DNA of 64,000 bases from Faecalicatena faecalis (GTDB lineage Bacteria > Bacillota > Clostridia > Lachnospirales > Lachnospiraceae). Below the pieces are notes generated by a model. It was given only the letters and a program-made list of their open reading frames with translations. It had not been told where the DNA came from and ran no database searches. The position numbers were made by a program, and so were the translations under genes. Position 1 is the stretch's first letter; each line of letters starts with the position of its first letter. Of the stretch, positions 34,982 through 44,804 are shown piece by piece. Location: positions 1-64,000 of the forward strand of contig NZ_JABACJ020000020.1 in the NCBI RefSeq assembly GCF_012524165.2, in the 5' to 3' direction.

Positions 34982-35329
34982 TTATTGTAGCAGATTACGG
35001 ATGGTGTTATATTCGGTCATGAGTTTTTCGTATTTCTCATCTACAATCGTATTGTCTTTGGGGGTATCATTGCGCAGATATTCGGTCAAACTGGATGCTG
35101 CATCTGCAAGGGGGCTCAATTCCAGATTCAGAGCCAGACCTTTGATGGTATGGGCAGCGCCAAAAAGCTGCTGATAGTCTCCGTTCTCTTTGGCTTCTGC
35201 CAGAAGAATGAAGGTCTGATCCTTGAGGAAGAGTTTTAGATATTTCTCAATCAGGTCTTCTCTGCGCAGTCTTCTCAATACCGTATTATAGTTAACACCA
35301 ATCGCTTTGTAGAAATTTTGAAGGTCCAT
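34982..35329 (-). CDS. Hpt domain phosphotransfer protein
   Basis: A 115-aa four-helix Hpt protein with the phospho-histidine in FGAAHTIKGLALNL (about residue 64). It starts at the ATG 35327-35329, preceded by GGGGAG; an ATG five codons upstream lacks an RBS. It ends 12 bp before the HD-GYP response regulator, its likely partner. The phosphodonor kinase is not encoded in this window. Confidence 0.85.
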   Translation of the reverse strand: MDLQNFYKAIGVNYNTVLRRLRREDLIEKYLKLFLKDQTFILLAEAKENGDYQQLFGAAHTIKGLALNLELSPLADAASSLTEYLRNDTPKDNTIVDEKYEKLMTEYNTIRNLLQ

Positions 35330-35343
35330 TTTAACACTCCCCA

Positions 35344-36156
35344 TTATTCCATCATAAATTTTTCGATTACATATAAAATTCCGTCTTCATCATTAGAGCG
35401 GGTAATGAAATCGGCACTGTCTTTTACAATCGGCTGTGCATTTTCCATGGCGACACCAAGACCGGCATATTCAATCATGGATAGATCATTATACCCGTCC
35501 CCGCAGCAGATCATCTGGTCTGCGGTCAGTCCGATGCTGTTGAGCAGCTTCTGAAGGGAGTATGCTTTATCAATATTCTGGGGCATGATCTCCAGAAAAT
35601 AAGGCTCTGACCGGTAGATATTCAGCAGCTTATGGAAGTGCTTTTTCAGAACCTCCATTGCCTTCTCAATGACAGCAGGATCACCGGTGACCAGAAGCTT
35701 GTTGACGGGAAAGGTCAGATGTCCGATAAAATCATCTATCTGCACGACCGGCATTTTATTTATGTACGACTCCTTTTTGGTATACTCATTGCAAGCGATG
35801 CCAGAAAGGATATCAGGTCCCTCGTAAGTCAGAACATCAAGCTCAGGAAAGGAGCAGACGATGTCGTAAACGGGTCTTAAGACCTCATTTGGCAGCGTCT
35901 TGTTGTAGATGATCTGTCCGTCTGAGCATTGTGTGATTCGTGCACCGTTGAAGGATAGGATATAGCTTCCATATTCCCCAAGTCTTAATTCTTCTGCAAG
36001 CGGGAGGACGCCATTGATGGGACGCCCGCTTGCCAACACGACCTTCTTCCCTTCCTTTTGGATTTTAATCAGAGCTTCCTTGGTAGGAGGCGTAATTTTT
36101 TTCTCGGAGTTGGTCAGTGTACCATCCAAATCCAGAACCAGCATTTCGTATTCCAT
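35344..36156 (-). CDS. Cof-type HAD hydrolase
   Basis: A 270-aa HAD phosphatase: motif I LDLDGTLTNS (about 8-17), motif II LASGRP, a C2-type cap, and motif III/IV ICCGDGYNDLSMIEYAG. Such enzymes dephosphorylate sugar phosphates or flavin/pyridoxal phosphates in the cytosol. It follows murF by 2 bp and precedes hpt, so it is probably co-transcribed. Confidence 0.9.
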   Translation of the reverse strand: MEYEMLVLDLDGTLTNSEKKITPPTKEALIKIQKEGKKVVLASGRPINGVLPLAEELRLGEYGSYILSFNGARITQCSDGQIIYNKTLPNEVLRPVYDIVCSFPELDVLTYEGPDILSGIACNEYTKKESYINKMPVVQIDDFIGHLTFPVNKLLVTGDPAVIEKAMEVLKKHFHKLLNIYRSEPYFLEIMPQNIDKAYSLQKLLNSIGLTADQMICCGDGYNDLSMIEYAGLGVAMENAQPIVKDSADFITRSNDEDGILYVIEKFMME

Positions 36157-36158
36157 AA

Positions 36159-37529
36159 TTACCTCGTCTTCAATGCTTCTACGAGTTCCGGGAATTCCAT
36201 CCCGTGAGAAGCCTTAATTAAAATGGTATCTTTTTCTTGGATCAGAGAATCTACATTTTTCAGGAAATCTGCTTTTGTCTCATAGTGGTAGATCTCCATT
36301 GCCGTCTCTTCGGAGGCAGCCCCGCGGGCAATCTCTTCGGCCAGGTCTCCAATGCAGATAAGAAGGCTGATCCCAGCCTTTGCGGCATATTGACCGACTT
36401 CGTAATGCATTTCGCGTTCCTTTGCTCCTAATTCGAACATATCTCCCAGGATGGCCGCGGTACGTCCTTCTGCCTGGGAGAGTACATCCAGCGAAGCCTT
36501 CATGGATGCAGGGTTTGCATTATAACAGTCGTCGATGAGCGTCAGATGACTGGTCTCAATCAGGTTGTTCCGGCCGGCCAGAGGGACTAAGGCTTCTATT
36601 CCCTGTTTGATCTCTGCATCTGTCATCTCCAATATACGTCCGACAACAAGAGCGGCGAGTGCATTATAGACCATATGTGCTCCCGGGATCGAAATATGTG
36701 CGTAAAACTCGGAATCCGGTGTGCAGAAGAGGGCGGCTGTCCCCTTTAAGCCCAGGTTCTCAATATTTTCTGCATAATACCGACATCCAGGGTCAAGTCC
36801 GAAGAAAATCGGATCGATCCGGTTGGCAGGTGTCACAGTTGAAAGCATATCATCATCCCCATTCAGGACGATGCTTCCTTCTGGATTCATATAAAGGAAC
36901 ATTTCCGTCTTTGCTTTTAAAATCCCTTCGCGGGACTTCAACTGTTCCAGGTGGGCACAGCCGATATTTGTGATGACACAGATGTCGGGTCTCGCGATCT
37001 TGGCCAGGCGTTCCATCTCACCGAAATCGCTGATTCCCATCTCCAGCACGGCGACCTCATGCTCCTCACGAATATTGAAGATCGTTAGAGGCAGACCAAT
37101 CTCATTATTAAAATTCCCTTCTGTTTTCAGGACCTTATACTTTTGACCGAGAACAGAGGCAATCATTTCTTTGGTACTTGTCTTCCCGACGCTGCCGGAG
37201 ATTCCGACGACCTTAATATGAAGGGAACGGCGGTAATGTTCGGCGATATCCTTTAAAGCCTGAACGCAGGAGTTGACCATAATATATGGATAAGAAGCAT
37301 TCTCGATGCGTTTTTCTGAAACCGCACAGAGTGCACCGTCGTGGATGGACTGCGGGATGAACATATGTCCGTCGACCCGTGCTCCTCTGATTGCGACAAA
37401 AAGGCAGTCCTTTTCGATCTTGCGGCTGTCAATGGTCACACTGCTGACCTCTTTATAATAACTTTCTTCATCGCCGTAATAAATGCCTCCGCAGGCAACG
37501 GCGATTTCCTTCAATGTCATATTTCTCAT
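36159..37529 (-). CDS. murF: UDP-N-acetylmuramoyl-tripeptide--D-alanyl-D-alanine ligase
   Basis: A 456-aa Mur ligase: N-terminal VSSVTIDSRKIEKDCLFVAIRG, ATP loop GISGSVGKTSTKEM (about 109-122), NFNNEIGLPLT, and the later LIDDCYNANPASMKASLD. It adds D-Ala-D-Ala to the UDP-MurNAc-tripeptide in peptidoglycan synthesis. It lies 9 bp after ddl, which makes its dipeptide substrate. The start fits a GGAGTACACC box. Confidence 0.95.
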   Translation of the reverse strand: MRNMTLKEIAVACGGIYYGDEESYYKEVSSVTIDSRKIEKDCLFVAIRGARVDGHMFIPQSIHDGALCAVSEKRIENASYPYIMVNSCVQALKDIAEHYRRSLHIKVVGISGSVGKTSTKEMIASVLGQKYKVLKTEGNFNNEIGLPLTIFNIREEHEVAVLEMGISDFGEMERLAKIARPDICVITNIGCAHLEQLKSREGILKAKTEMFLYMNPEGSIVLNGDDDMLSTVTPANRIDPIFFGLDPGCRYYAENIENLGLKGTAALFCTPDSEFYAHISIPGAHMVYNALAALVVGRILEMTDAEIKQGIEALVPLAGRNNLIETSHLTLIDDCYNANPASMKASLDVLSQAEGRTAAILGDMFELGAKEREMHYEVGQYAAKAGISLLICIGDLAEEIARGAASEETAMEIYHYETKADFLKNVDSLIQEKDTILIKASHGMEFPELVEALKTR

Positions 37530-37538
37530 GGTGTACTC

Positions 37539-38597
37539 CTATTTTTGATATCTTGCTTCCAGTGATTTCTGGATAATCAGTTCACATAAATCTCCATATT
37601 CGATGCCGACAGCTTTGGCTTCCTTTGGAAGAAGGCTGGCAGCAGTCATTCCAGGAAGAGTATTCATCTCCAGGCAATACAGATTCCCATCATCATCCAG
37701 AAGGAAATCGGCACGGCTGTAAACGTTGAGCTTTAGTGCATGGAAGGCTTTGACAGTCAATTCCATCATACGGTCGGAGATCTCTTTGCTGATATTGGCA
37801 GGGCAGACCTCGTCAGTCGCGCCATCCTGATATTTATTAGCATAGTCAAAAAATCCGGTCTTCGGTATGATCTCGATCGGCGGAAGAGCCTTGCCGTCGA
37901 TGACACCGCAGGCGAACTCACGGCCCTTGATATAATCCTCGATCACAACCTCATCCTCATATTTAAAGGATTTCTCCAATGCAGCTTCATATTCTTCCTC
38001 TGTATTTACAATATAAACGCCGATACTGGAACCACCGGAACAGGGCTTTACGACAAGAGGAAGAGTCAGTCCGAGCGCATCCAGGGAGTGCTCCTTCTGC
38101 TTTTGGTGGAGGCAGACACCTGCGGGGGTATCAATCCCTTTCTGCAAGAATACCTGCTTGGTGAAGCCTTTGTCCATGGCGACCGCACAGCCCAAGGAAT
38201 CAGGGCCTGTATATTTGATGCCTAACAGGTCAAAAGTAGCCTGCAGCTTACCATTCTCGCCCTCACCTCCGTGGAGTCCAAGGAAAGTAATATCTGCCAT
38301 GCGGCACAGCTCGATGACATTCGGTCCCAGGAAGCAGTCTGACTGGTCTGGACGTGAAGCCTTGACAGCCTCGATATCCGGTTCTGATGTACTGATATTC
38401 TTTGCAATCTCAAGTCCATGGCCCGGCAAGGTAAATACTTCCTCCAGCTTCTCCGGGTCATATGGAAAGCCCAGGAATACATCCAACAGGAAAGCATCAT
38501 GTCCTTTTTCCAGCAAGGTCTTACAGATTCCGGCACTCGAAGAAAGTGAAACATCACGTTCTGTACTGAGCCCTCCGGCTAAAACAATAATTCTCAT
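37539..38597 (-). CDS. ddl: D-alanine--D-alanine ligase
   Basis: A 352-aa ATP-grasp ligase: N-terminal VLAGGLSTERDVSLSS, LHGGEGENG (about 110), LVVKPCSGGSSIGV (about 185), YSRADFLLDDDGNLYCLEMNTLPGMT. Joins two D-alanines for the peptidoglycan stem. It is followed by murF at 9 bp. AAAGGAGATT is the RBS. Vancomycin-resistant D-Lac/D-Ser subtypes cannot be fully excluded by eye, but the context is housekeeping. Confidence 0.93.
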   Translation of the reverse strand: MRIIVLAGGLSTERDVSLSSSAGICKTLLEKGHDAFLLDVFLGFPYDPEKLEEVFTLPGHGLEIAKNISTSEPDIEAVKASRPDQSDCFLGPNVIELCRMADITFLGLHGGEGENGKLQATFDLLGIKYTGPDSLGCAVAMDKGFTKQVFLQKGIDTPAGVCLHQKQKEHSLDALGLTLPLVVKPCSGGSSIGVYIVNTEEEYEAALEKSFKYEDEVVIEDYIKGREFACGVIDGKALPPIEIIPKTGFFDYANKYQDGATDEVCPANISKEISDRMMELTVKAFHALKLNVYSRADFLLDDDGNLYCLEMNTLPGMTAASLLPKEAKAVGIEYGDLCELIIQKSLEARYQK

Positions 38598-38613
38598 AAC
38601 AAAAAATCTCCTT

Positions 38614-40062
38614 TTATCTACTCATTTCATCCAATAATTTTGCTTTTGTATCATAAAGCTTCTGGGACAGATCCACATAAACGCGGTGTGGATAGAAGAG
38701 ACGCTTAGTCTCATCCCAGAGAGTGTCTTTTTCACGCTTGCAGTATTCTGCAATCTCCATGACAGACGGGGACTGATATTTGCATTCACCGTTGATGAAG
38801 ATCGGTTTTAAAATCTCACGCATGGTATAAGTGCCGCCTTCCAGTCTGGTCTTTTTCCAGGTGGCATTGGGATCGAAGAGTAAAAGCTCCTCATTGGTAT
38901 CATATTGTTCGTCCGCAAAACAGATCAGGTCTGCGCGGATCTTACCAGTCTCTTTATCATATACGCGGTAGATTGTCTTGTTGCCCGGATTCGTGATTTT
39001 CTCTGTATTCTCTGAAATCTTGATCTTAGGTACAAATTCGCCTTCCTTATTCTGGATAGCTGCAAGCTTGTACACACCGCCGAAAGAAGGGCAGTCCTTG
39101 GAAGTAATCAGGTTCGTGCCTACCCCCCATGAGGTGATGGCAGCACCCTGGATCTTAAGGTCGTGGATCAACATCTCGTCCAGGTCGTTGGATGCGGCTA
39201 TGACAGCATCTGTGAAGCCTGCTGCATCTAACATCTTACGGGCCTGCTTGGAAAGGTACGCAAGGTCACCGCTGTCCAGACGGATTCCGTAGGACTTAGG
39301 TTTGATTCCGGCATCCCGCATCTCCTTAAATACCCGGATCGCATTCGGCACACCTGATTTCAGGGTGTCATAGGTGTCCACCAAAAGCGTGCATGCGTCT
39401 GGGTACAGCTTGGCATATTCTTTAAAGGCAGTGTATTCATCCTTAAAACTCATAATCCAGCTATGGGCATGTGTTCCCATGACAGGAACATCGAACAGCT
39501 TCCCGGCCAGCACATTGGAGGTGCCGACGCAGCCGCCGATGATTGCGGCTCTGGCGCCATAGAGGCCTGCATCTGGTCCCTGGGCACGGCGAAGCCCGAA
39601 TTCCATGATTCCGTCTCCCTGTGCGGCAAATACGACACGGGAGGTCTTGGTCGCGATCAGGCTCTGGTGGTTGATGATATTTAAAATCGCAGTTTCGACA
39701 AGCTGTGCTTCCATGATCGGAGCAATTACCTTTACAAGCGGTTCCTTCGGGAAGATGACAGTTCCTTCTGGAATTGCATAGATACTTCCGCTGAAATGAA
39801 AACCACTTAGGTAATGCAGGAAGTCTTCGCTGAAAATGCCGAGGCCTCTCAAGTAGTCTACGTCTTCGTAAGAAAAGTTCAAATTTTTAATATATTCGAT
39901 TACCTGCTCCACGCCCGCCATGATTGAGTACCCGCTTTTATTGGGATTCTCGCGGAAGAACACGTCGAATACAACAGTTTCATTTTCCTGAGTTTCAAAA
40001 TAGCCCTGCATCATCGTCAGCTCATACAGGTCTGTCAGCAATGTAAGATTCTGCGCACTCAT
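38614..40062 (-). CDS. pncB: Nicotinate phosphoribosyltransferase
   Basis: A 482-aa enzyme: LLTDLYELTMMQGYF start, FGLRRAQGPDAGL (about 167), GTHAHSWIMSF (about 205), GIRLDSGDLAYLSKQ (about 268), GVGTNLITS. It makes nicotinate mononucleotide for NAD salvage. Start at ATG 40060-40062 with AAGGAGAT upstream; the open frame runs 34 codons further without support. It is 16 bp upstream of ddl, so it may head the ddl-murF-HAD-hpt-HD-GYP string. Confidence 0.94.
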   Translation of the reverse strand: MSAQNLTLLTDLYELTMMQGYFETQENETVVFDVFFRENPNKSGYSIMAGVEQVIEYIKNLNFSYEDVDYLRGLGIFSEDFLHYLSGFHFSGSIYAIPEGTVIFPKEPLVKVIAPIMEAQLVETAILNIINHQSLIATKTSRVVFAAQGDGIMEFGLRRAQGPDAGLYGARAAIIGGCVGTSNVLAGKLFDVPVMGTHAHSWIMSFKDEYTAFKEYAKLYPDACTLLVDTYDTLKSGVPNAIRVFKEMRDAGIKPKSYGIRLDSGDLAYLSKQARKMLDAAGFTDAVIAASNDLDEMLIHDLKIQGAAITSWGVGTNLITSKDCPSFGGVYKLAAIQNKEGEFVPKIKISENTEKITNPGNKTIYRVYDKETGKIRADLICFADEQYDTNEELLLFDPNATWKKTRLEGGTYTMREILKPIFINGECKYQSPSVMEIAEYCKREKDTLWDETKRLFYPHRVYVDLSQKLYDTKAKLLDEMSR

Positions 40063-40212
40063 AATAATCTCCTTTTTGTGTGAAACATATATACTGGAAC
40101 AGTATAGCACAAATAAAAAATTCGCGAAAGCCCCCCAGTATGCGAAAGATACATAAAAAAACATGACCGAACTATCTGCCGTCGTCTATCTGCCTGTGAA
40201 CAGTTACATGAC

Positions 40213-40250
40213 AAAAGCCATGAAATTACTTTCGCAATTTCATGGCTTAT
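40213..40250 (-). terminator. Terminator of the beta-glucoside operon
   Basis: On the minus strand AAGCCATGAAATT pairs with AATTTCATGGCTT, followed by TTGTCATG. Located just after the GH1 gene. Confidence 0.75.
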
Positions 40251-40263
40251 ACAACAATTCTGT

Positions 40264-41709
40264 TTACAGTCCGTTATTTTGAATGACCTTTTGATACCAG
40301 TAGAAGCTGTCCTTTTTATAGCGGTTCATGGAACCTCCGTCCGCCTCTTCCCTGTCCACATAGACAAATCCGTAGCGTTTCTGATAGCCGTTGAGCCAGC
40401 TTAAAAGGTCAGTAAAGGACCAGGTACAATATGCCAGAACCTCACAGCCTTCTGTAACGGCCTCTTCTAAAGCACGGATATGTTCTTTCAGATAATGGAT
40501 CCGGTAGTCGTCGTGAATCTCATTTTCCTCTGTCTTCTGATCAAATGCACCAAGCCCGTTTTCGGATATAATAATAGGAAGGGCATATCTGCTGGTAATC
40601 TCTCTACAGCAATAGCGAAGCCCGTCTGGATCAATGCTCCAGTCCCAGTCTGTGGTCTTTAAATAGGGATTGGCCGGATTATTATAGATTCCAGGAATCC
40701 CGATTTCCTGCGCGGAACCCTTTACACCGGTAGTATTCATTGTTCCATAGGGCGTGACTCCATCCATCGGATTATACTCACAGACACAGCTCTGATAATA
40801 GTTTACGCCCATAAAGGAGATTGCCGCTGCCGCCTGTTTTAAGAGTTCCTGGTCGCCGTCCTGCATCACAGGGGCGATACCCTTTTCTTTCAGGTAAGCC
40901 ATCGCCGCTTTTGGATATCTTCCGTAAGCATAGACATCCATCCACCAGAAATTTTTCAAATCATCATAATTATACTTTGCCATCGCATTTTCAGGGCGGC
41001 AGTCCAGTGCATAAGAAGGGGTATAAGCAAAGCTTGCACCAATGAGGCCTGTACCGCCCATTTCTCTATATGCGAGCACTGCTTTTGCATGTGCCATGAA
41101 TGCATGATGGTTCACCTGATAGAACATCTTCTGATCATCAAATTTTCCCGGTGGATGCTGTGCTGTCAGCCATCCAAGGGAAGTGAAGATGTTCTGCTCA
41201 TTCATCGTGATCCAGTATTTTACCTTATTCCCATAGTACCGGAACAGGGTTTTCGCATAGTTCACATAATCGCTGATGATCTGCGGACTTTCCCATCCGC
41301 CGTAAGCGTCCACCAATGCCTGCGGCAGATCCCAGTGGTAGATGGTGACCATCGGCTCGATTCCATATTTCAGGCATTCATCAATGATATTCTGATAGAA
41401 TGTAATTCCTTCCTCATTTATGTCTCCTGTACCCTGTGGGTAGATTCTTGCCCATGCAATGGAAAATCGATACGTTTTCAGTCCCATTTCCGCCATCAGG
41501 GCAATGTCCTCCTTATAACGGTGATAGTGATCGACTGCTACATCACCTGTTGTTTCCTTATAAGTCTTACCCGGAATCCGTACAAAGGTATCCCAATTTG
41601 TCATGCCCTTACCGCCATCGAGATATCCCCCCTCGATCTGATATGCCGCTGATGCACTTCCCCATAAAAAATTCTCTGGAAATCCAGTCTTTTTCATCTC
41701 TTCCATCAT
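40264..41709 (-). CDS. 6-phospho-beta-glucosidase, GH1
   Basis: A 481-aa GH1 enzyme: FPENFLWGSASAAYQIEGGY (11-30), WITMNEQNIF with the acid/base Glu (about 172), and IIISENGLGAFD with the nucleophile Glu (about 380). It hydrolyses the phosphorylated beta-glucosides imported by the PTS protein encoded just upstream. A GGAGG box precedes the ATG. Cytosolic, normal length. Confidence 0.93.
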   Translation of the reverse strand: MMEEMKKTGFPENFLWGSASAAYQIEGGYLDGGKGMTNWDTFVRIPGKTYKETTGDVAVDHYHRYKEDIALMAEMGLKTYRFSIAWARIYPQGTGDINEEGITFYQNIIDECLKYGIEPMVTIYHWDLPQALVDAYGGWESPQIISDYVNYAKTLFRYYGNKVKYWITMNEQNIFTSLGWLTAQHPPGKFDDQKMFYQVNHHAFMAHAKAVLAYREMGGTGLIGASFAYTPSYALDCRPENAMAKYNYDDLKNFWWMDVYAYGRYPKAAMAYLKEKGIAPVMQDGDQELLKQAAAAISFMGVNYYQSCVCEYNPMDGVTPYGTMNTTGVKGSAQEIGIPGIYNNPANPYLKTTDWDWSIDPDGLRYCCREITSRYALPIIISENGLGAFDQKTEENEIHDDYRIHYLKEHIRALEEAVTEGCEVLAYCTWSFTDLLSWLNGYQKRYGFVYVDREEADGGSMNRYKKDSFYWYQKVIQNNGL

Positions 41710-41722
41710 TCTGCCTCCATTT

Positions 41723-43618
41723 TTATCTAATATAGATCAGCTCGTCCATAGCTGACACATGTTCTGTCTCTATAGTATCAATCTTCGCAAATTGATCCGA
41801 ATTGGTCACGATCACTGGCGTTGTAATATCGTAACCAGCGTCCAGAATCGCCTGTCTCTCAAATTCGATGAGAACCTCGCCCTTTTTCACGGTATCGCCT
41901 GATTTTTTCTTAGGGTGGAAATACTTTCCTTCCAGATTCACGGTATCGATTCCCATATGAATCAGAAGCTCCACGCCATCTTCACTGACCAGACCTGCCG
42001 CGTGGCCAGTCTCAAACATCATGTCCACTTTCCCGTCAAAAGGTGCATAGATCACACCAGTTTCCGGCACGATCGCACATCCTTTTCCAAGAATCTCCTG
42101 TGCAAAGGTAGCATCGTTTACCTCATAAAGAGGAATCCGTTTCCCTTCGAGAGGGCTTGCAATAGTGATCTGCATCTCTTCCGGCAGCGGTTCTGCCATT
42201 GCTTCTGTTATCATCATATCCAGATCCTCCTCGTCTTCATCTACCACATCTTCGAATCCAAGGAACATGGTTACGATAAATGTCACAGCGACGGTCAGAA
42301 GAATCGTCAGTGCCGCAATCAAAAGACTGGAAGGTCTTCCTTCTTCTACATACTGTACAATCGTAACGATTGCCGGAGTGGCGATACCAAAACATTTCAG
42401 TTGGAAAAATCCTCCGAACAGTCCGCCGACTGCACCACCAATACATGCTCCAAGCATGGGACGTTTTAACCGGACGGTAACACCATACAGAGCGGGCTCT
42501 GTGATTCCAGCAAATAATGCGGAAAATGCAGAAGAACCGGCAATCTGTTTAAAATCCTTATTTTTACTTTTAATAGAAACTGCAAGAGCAGCCGCTCCCT
42601 GTGCCATATTCGAGCAAAGCTCGCCGATACAGATGAAATTTTCGAATCCTGTTGTTGCGATCATCCCAAGTTTGATCGGTGTAAAGGCGTGATGCATACC
42701 AGCCATTACCACGAACGGATAAACACCTGCGACCAGCCCGATTGCGATAAAGCCGAGCTTATCATGAATGGCATATACAACATCGGATAATACATTTCCG
42801 CAGATGGCTCCTAAAGGTCCTAATACGATCAGAGCAATTGGAGCTTCAATCAATACAACCAGCATTGGTTTCAGGAAGTTCTTCGTCACCACTGGGGTAA
42901 TCTTATCCACCAGCTTCTCAACGTATTTCAGAGACCAAACTGCCAGGATAATCGGAATTACGGAGTAGGAGTAAGAGGCATATGTAACCGGGATGAACTT
43001 CAAAAATTTGACCGTTTCCCCTGCTTCTTGTGCGCCGTTCATCAAGCTGATAAAATTCGGATGCAGCATGATCAGAGCGATGCTTGCTGCATAATACATA
43101 TTGGTGCCGAATTTCTTGGAAGCAGAGATGGCAATCAATACCGGCATAAAGAAGAAGGCTCCGTCCCCCATGACGCTTAATAGATTGTAGGTGTACCCTT
43201 CGGTACTCAGTATTCCGATCATAGGAAGAAGTGTCAGCAGTACCTTGATCATTGCCGCACCGATGATCGCCGGAATAACCGGCGCCATAATGCCTGAAAT
43301 GGTATCCATAAGCATGGAAAACATGTTCTTCTTTTCCTGTTTCGTCTCTGTCTTTTTCGGCGCTTCATTAGAAAAATTTCCGAGCTTCATTAGTTCCGCG
43401 AATACATTTCCAACATCATTGCCGATAATAATCTGATATTGTCCGGCCTTTTTCATGATTCCCATGACGCCCTTTGTTTTCTTTACTGCTTCATCATCCA
43501 CGATGGATTCATCTTTCAGGACAAAACGAAGTCTTGTCATACAATGTACCAGACTGATTACATTTTCTTTTCCTCCCACACGCTGCAGGATTTTTTTTGC
43601 TGTACTTTCATAATCCAT
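41723..43618 (-). CDS. bglP: PTS beta-glucoside transporter subunit IIBCA
   Basis: A 631-aa fused PTS permease in the order IIB-IIC-IIA. IIB has the phospho-cysteine C26 in VISLVHCMTRLRF. IIC spans about 105-460 (VVMAGMHHAFTPIKL, GITEPALYGVTVRLKRP). IIA at the C-terminus has GVELLIHMGIDTVNLEGKYF with its histidine. It imports and phosphorylates beta-glucosides such as salicin, arbutin or cellobiose. The leader carries a LicT-type antiterminator. Confidence 0.94.
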   Translation of the reverse strand: MDYESTAKKILQRVGGKENVISLVHCMTRLRFVLKDESIVDDEAVKKTKGVMGIMKKAGQYQIIIGNDVGNVFAELMKLGNFSNEAPKKTETKQEKKNMFSMLMDTISGIMAPVIPAIIGAAMIKVLLTLLPMIGILSTEGYTYNLLSVMGDGAFFFMPVLIAISASKKFGTNMYYAASIALIMLHPNFISLMNGAQEAGETVKFLKFIPVTYASYSYSVIPIILAVWSLKYVEKLVDKITPVVTKNFLKPMLVVLIEAPIALIVLGPLGAICGNVLSDVVYAIHDKLGFIAIGLVAGVYPFVVMAGMHHAFTPIKLGMIATTGFENFICIGELCSNMAQGAAALAVSIKSKNKDFKQIAGSSAFSALFAGITEPALYGVTVRLKRPMLGACIGGAVGGLFGGFFQLKCFGIATPAIVTIVQYVEEGRPSSLLIAALTILLTVAVTFIVTMFLGFEDVVDEDEEDLDMMITEAMAEPLPEEMQITIASPLEGKRIPLYEVNDATFAQEILGKGCAIVPETGVIYAPFDGKVDMMFETGHAAGLVSEDGVELLIHMGIDTVNLEGKYFHPKKKSGDTVKKGEVLIEFERQAILDAGYDITTPVIVTNSDQFAKIDTIETEHVSAMDELIYIR

Positions 43619-43664
43619 ATCTTTTCACCTCATAATTTTAAATTTTATTTTACGGCCGTATCTA

Positions 43665-43860
43665 TATAAAATGCATCTATATAAAAAGACCTGACCTCAG
43701 AATATCCACGTAACTATTCAGCCATGCGGAAAGGTTTGTACAGTTTCTGCGTGGGAGCTTGCTCACTAAGCATAAAGTGTATAAATCTTTCACGGCTGTA
43801 TGTCTACAATTTTATGGATATTTTGGGATCAGGTCTTGCTTAACTGAATAATTACAAACC
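43665..43860 (-). promoter_or_regulatory. RAT/terminator leader of bglP
   Basis: On the minus strand, right after the licT stop, GGTTTGTAATTATTCAG..AAGCAAGACCTG (43831-43860) has the form of a ribonucleic antiterminator. AAGACCTGA at its 3' end can also pair with TCAGGTCTT, which is followed by TTTATA close to bglP, giving the competing terminator. LicT binding would favour read-through into bglP. Confidence 0.65.
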
Positions 43861-43867
43861 TGTCAGT

Positions 43868-44713
43868 CTATTCTGTTAGTTCCTGTTCGTCCAGGATTCT
43901 CTTGATATGAATCAGCAGATAGAGCTGTTCATCAATACTTAATCTGTGTTCTAGTTGCTTTTCAATATACTGTCCTACTTTTACGACACCAGAGTATGCA
44001 CCGGGGTTCTGTTCCACCATGACCTTATAAATCTCCCGCATACTGTCCTGATAGGGCTTCTGGTCCAGCACTCTTACTGCAAAGAATTTCAAGTGGGTTA
44101 GAAAGCGCTGATATGATACGGAGTCTTCCTGAAACTCAATCTTAAAGTGAATCTTGATAATTCGTAAAATGGCGGTAATTACTTCTGTGATCTTCTCTAC
44201 ATCACATCCCTGACTTACCTCGAATTCTGCTGATACGATGTGCATGGCAATGAAGGCCGCTTCATCGTTACCAAGATCAACACCGGATTTCTCGTAAATC
44301 CATTGAATCGCGTCCCGTCCCACCTGATACTCCTTCGGGTAGAACTTCTTTACCTCCAGCTTCATCATATTCTTGAGATGAATTCCTGCACGGTCACGAT
44401 CCAATGCCGAATTGATATGGTCTGTGAGCGTGATGTAAAGAGTATCTCTGATCTGCAGCCCCTCCATCCTTGCGGCTTCGACCACCCTTCCGGCAATCTC
44501 AAGATACTGCTCTGAGATTTCCTTTACGACCTCCTGCAGGCGATGACTTTCCTCTGCATTTTGAAGGTAATAAGTCTTATCTAACAGGGATTCGTCCAGA
44601 TTTTCACCCTTCTTTTTCTTAAAACCGATTCCGACTCCGGTTGCAATGATCTCTCTGCCTTTTGAATCTACCGTTACAACTGCATTTGTATTAAGCACTC
44701 TGATTATCTTCAA
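43868..44713 (-). CDS. licT: LicT/BglG-family transcription antiterminator
   Basis: A 281-aa antiterminator. An RNA-binding CAT domain (LKIIRVLNTNAVVTVDSKGREIIATGVGIGF in pieces, 1-60) is followed by two PRD domains with their histidines (YITLTDHINSALDR; FIAMHIVSAEF; LKFFAVRVLDQ; LLIHIKRIL). The start is a TTG (44711-44713) with TAGGAG upstream, matching the family length; an earlier ATG would add 14 odd residues. It regulates itself and bglP by RNA binding. Confidence 0.9.
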   Translation of the reverse strand: MKIIRVLNTNAVVTVDSKGREIIATGVGIGFKKKKGENLDESLLDKTYYLQNAEESHRLQEVVKEISEQYLEIAGRVVEAARMEGLQIRDTLYITLTDHINSALDRDRAGIHLKNMMKLEVKKFYPKEYQVGRDAIQWIYEKSGVDLGNDEAAFIAMHIVSAEFEVSQGCDVEKITEVITAILRIIKIHFKIEFQEDSVSYQRFLTHLKFFAVRVLDQKPYQDSMREIYKVMVEQNPGAYSGVVKVGQYIEKQLEHRLSIDEQLYLLIHIKRILDEQELTE

Positions 44714-44731
44714 TTGACCACTCCTATGGCA

Positions 44732-44804
44732 TAAAAAAAACTGCTTATAATACACCTCTAAACGTATTATAACCAGTCTTGCTTACCCTAACGTAATAAC
44801 AAAC
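44732..44804 (-). promoter_or_regulatory. RAT/terminator leader of licT
   Basis: On the minus strand TTTGTTATTACG..GGTAAGCAAGAC resembles a LicT RAT and is followed by TTATAATAC / GTATTATAA with CAGTTTTTTTT, an intrinsic terminator 19 bp before the TTG start. A possible promoter lies upstream (TAGACA, 17 nt, TAACAT). The remaining stretch to 45010 shows nothing I can name. Confidence 0.65.
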
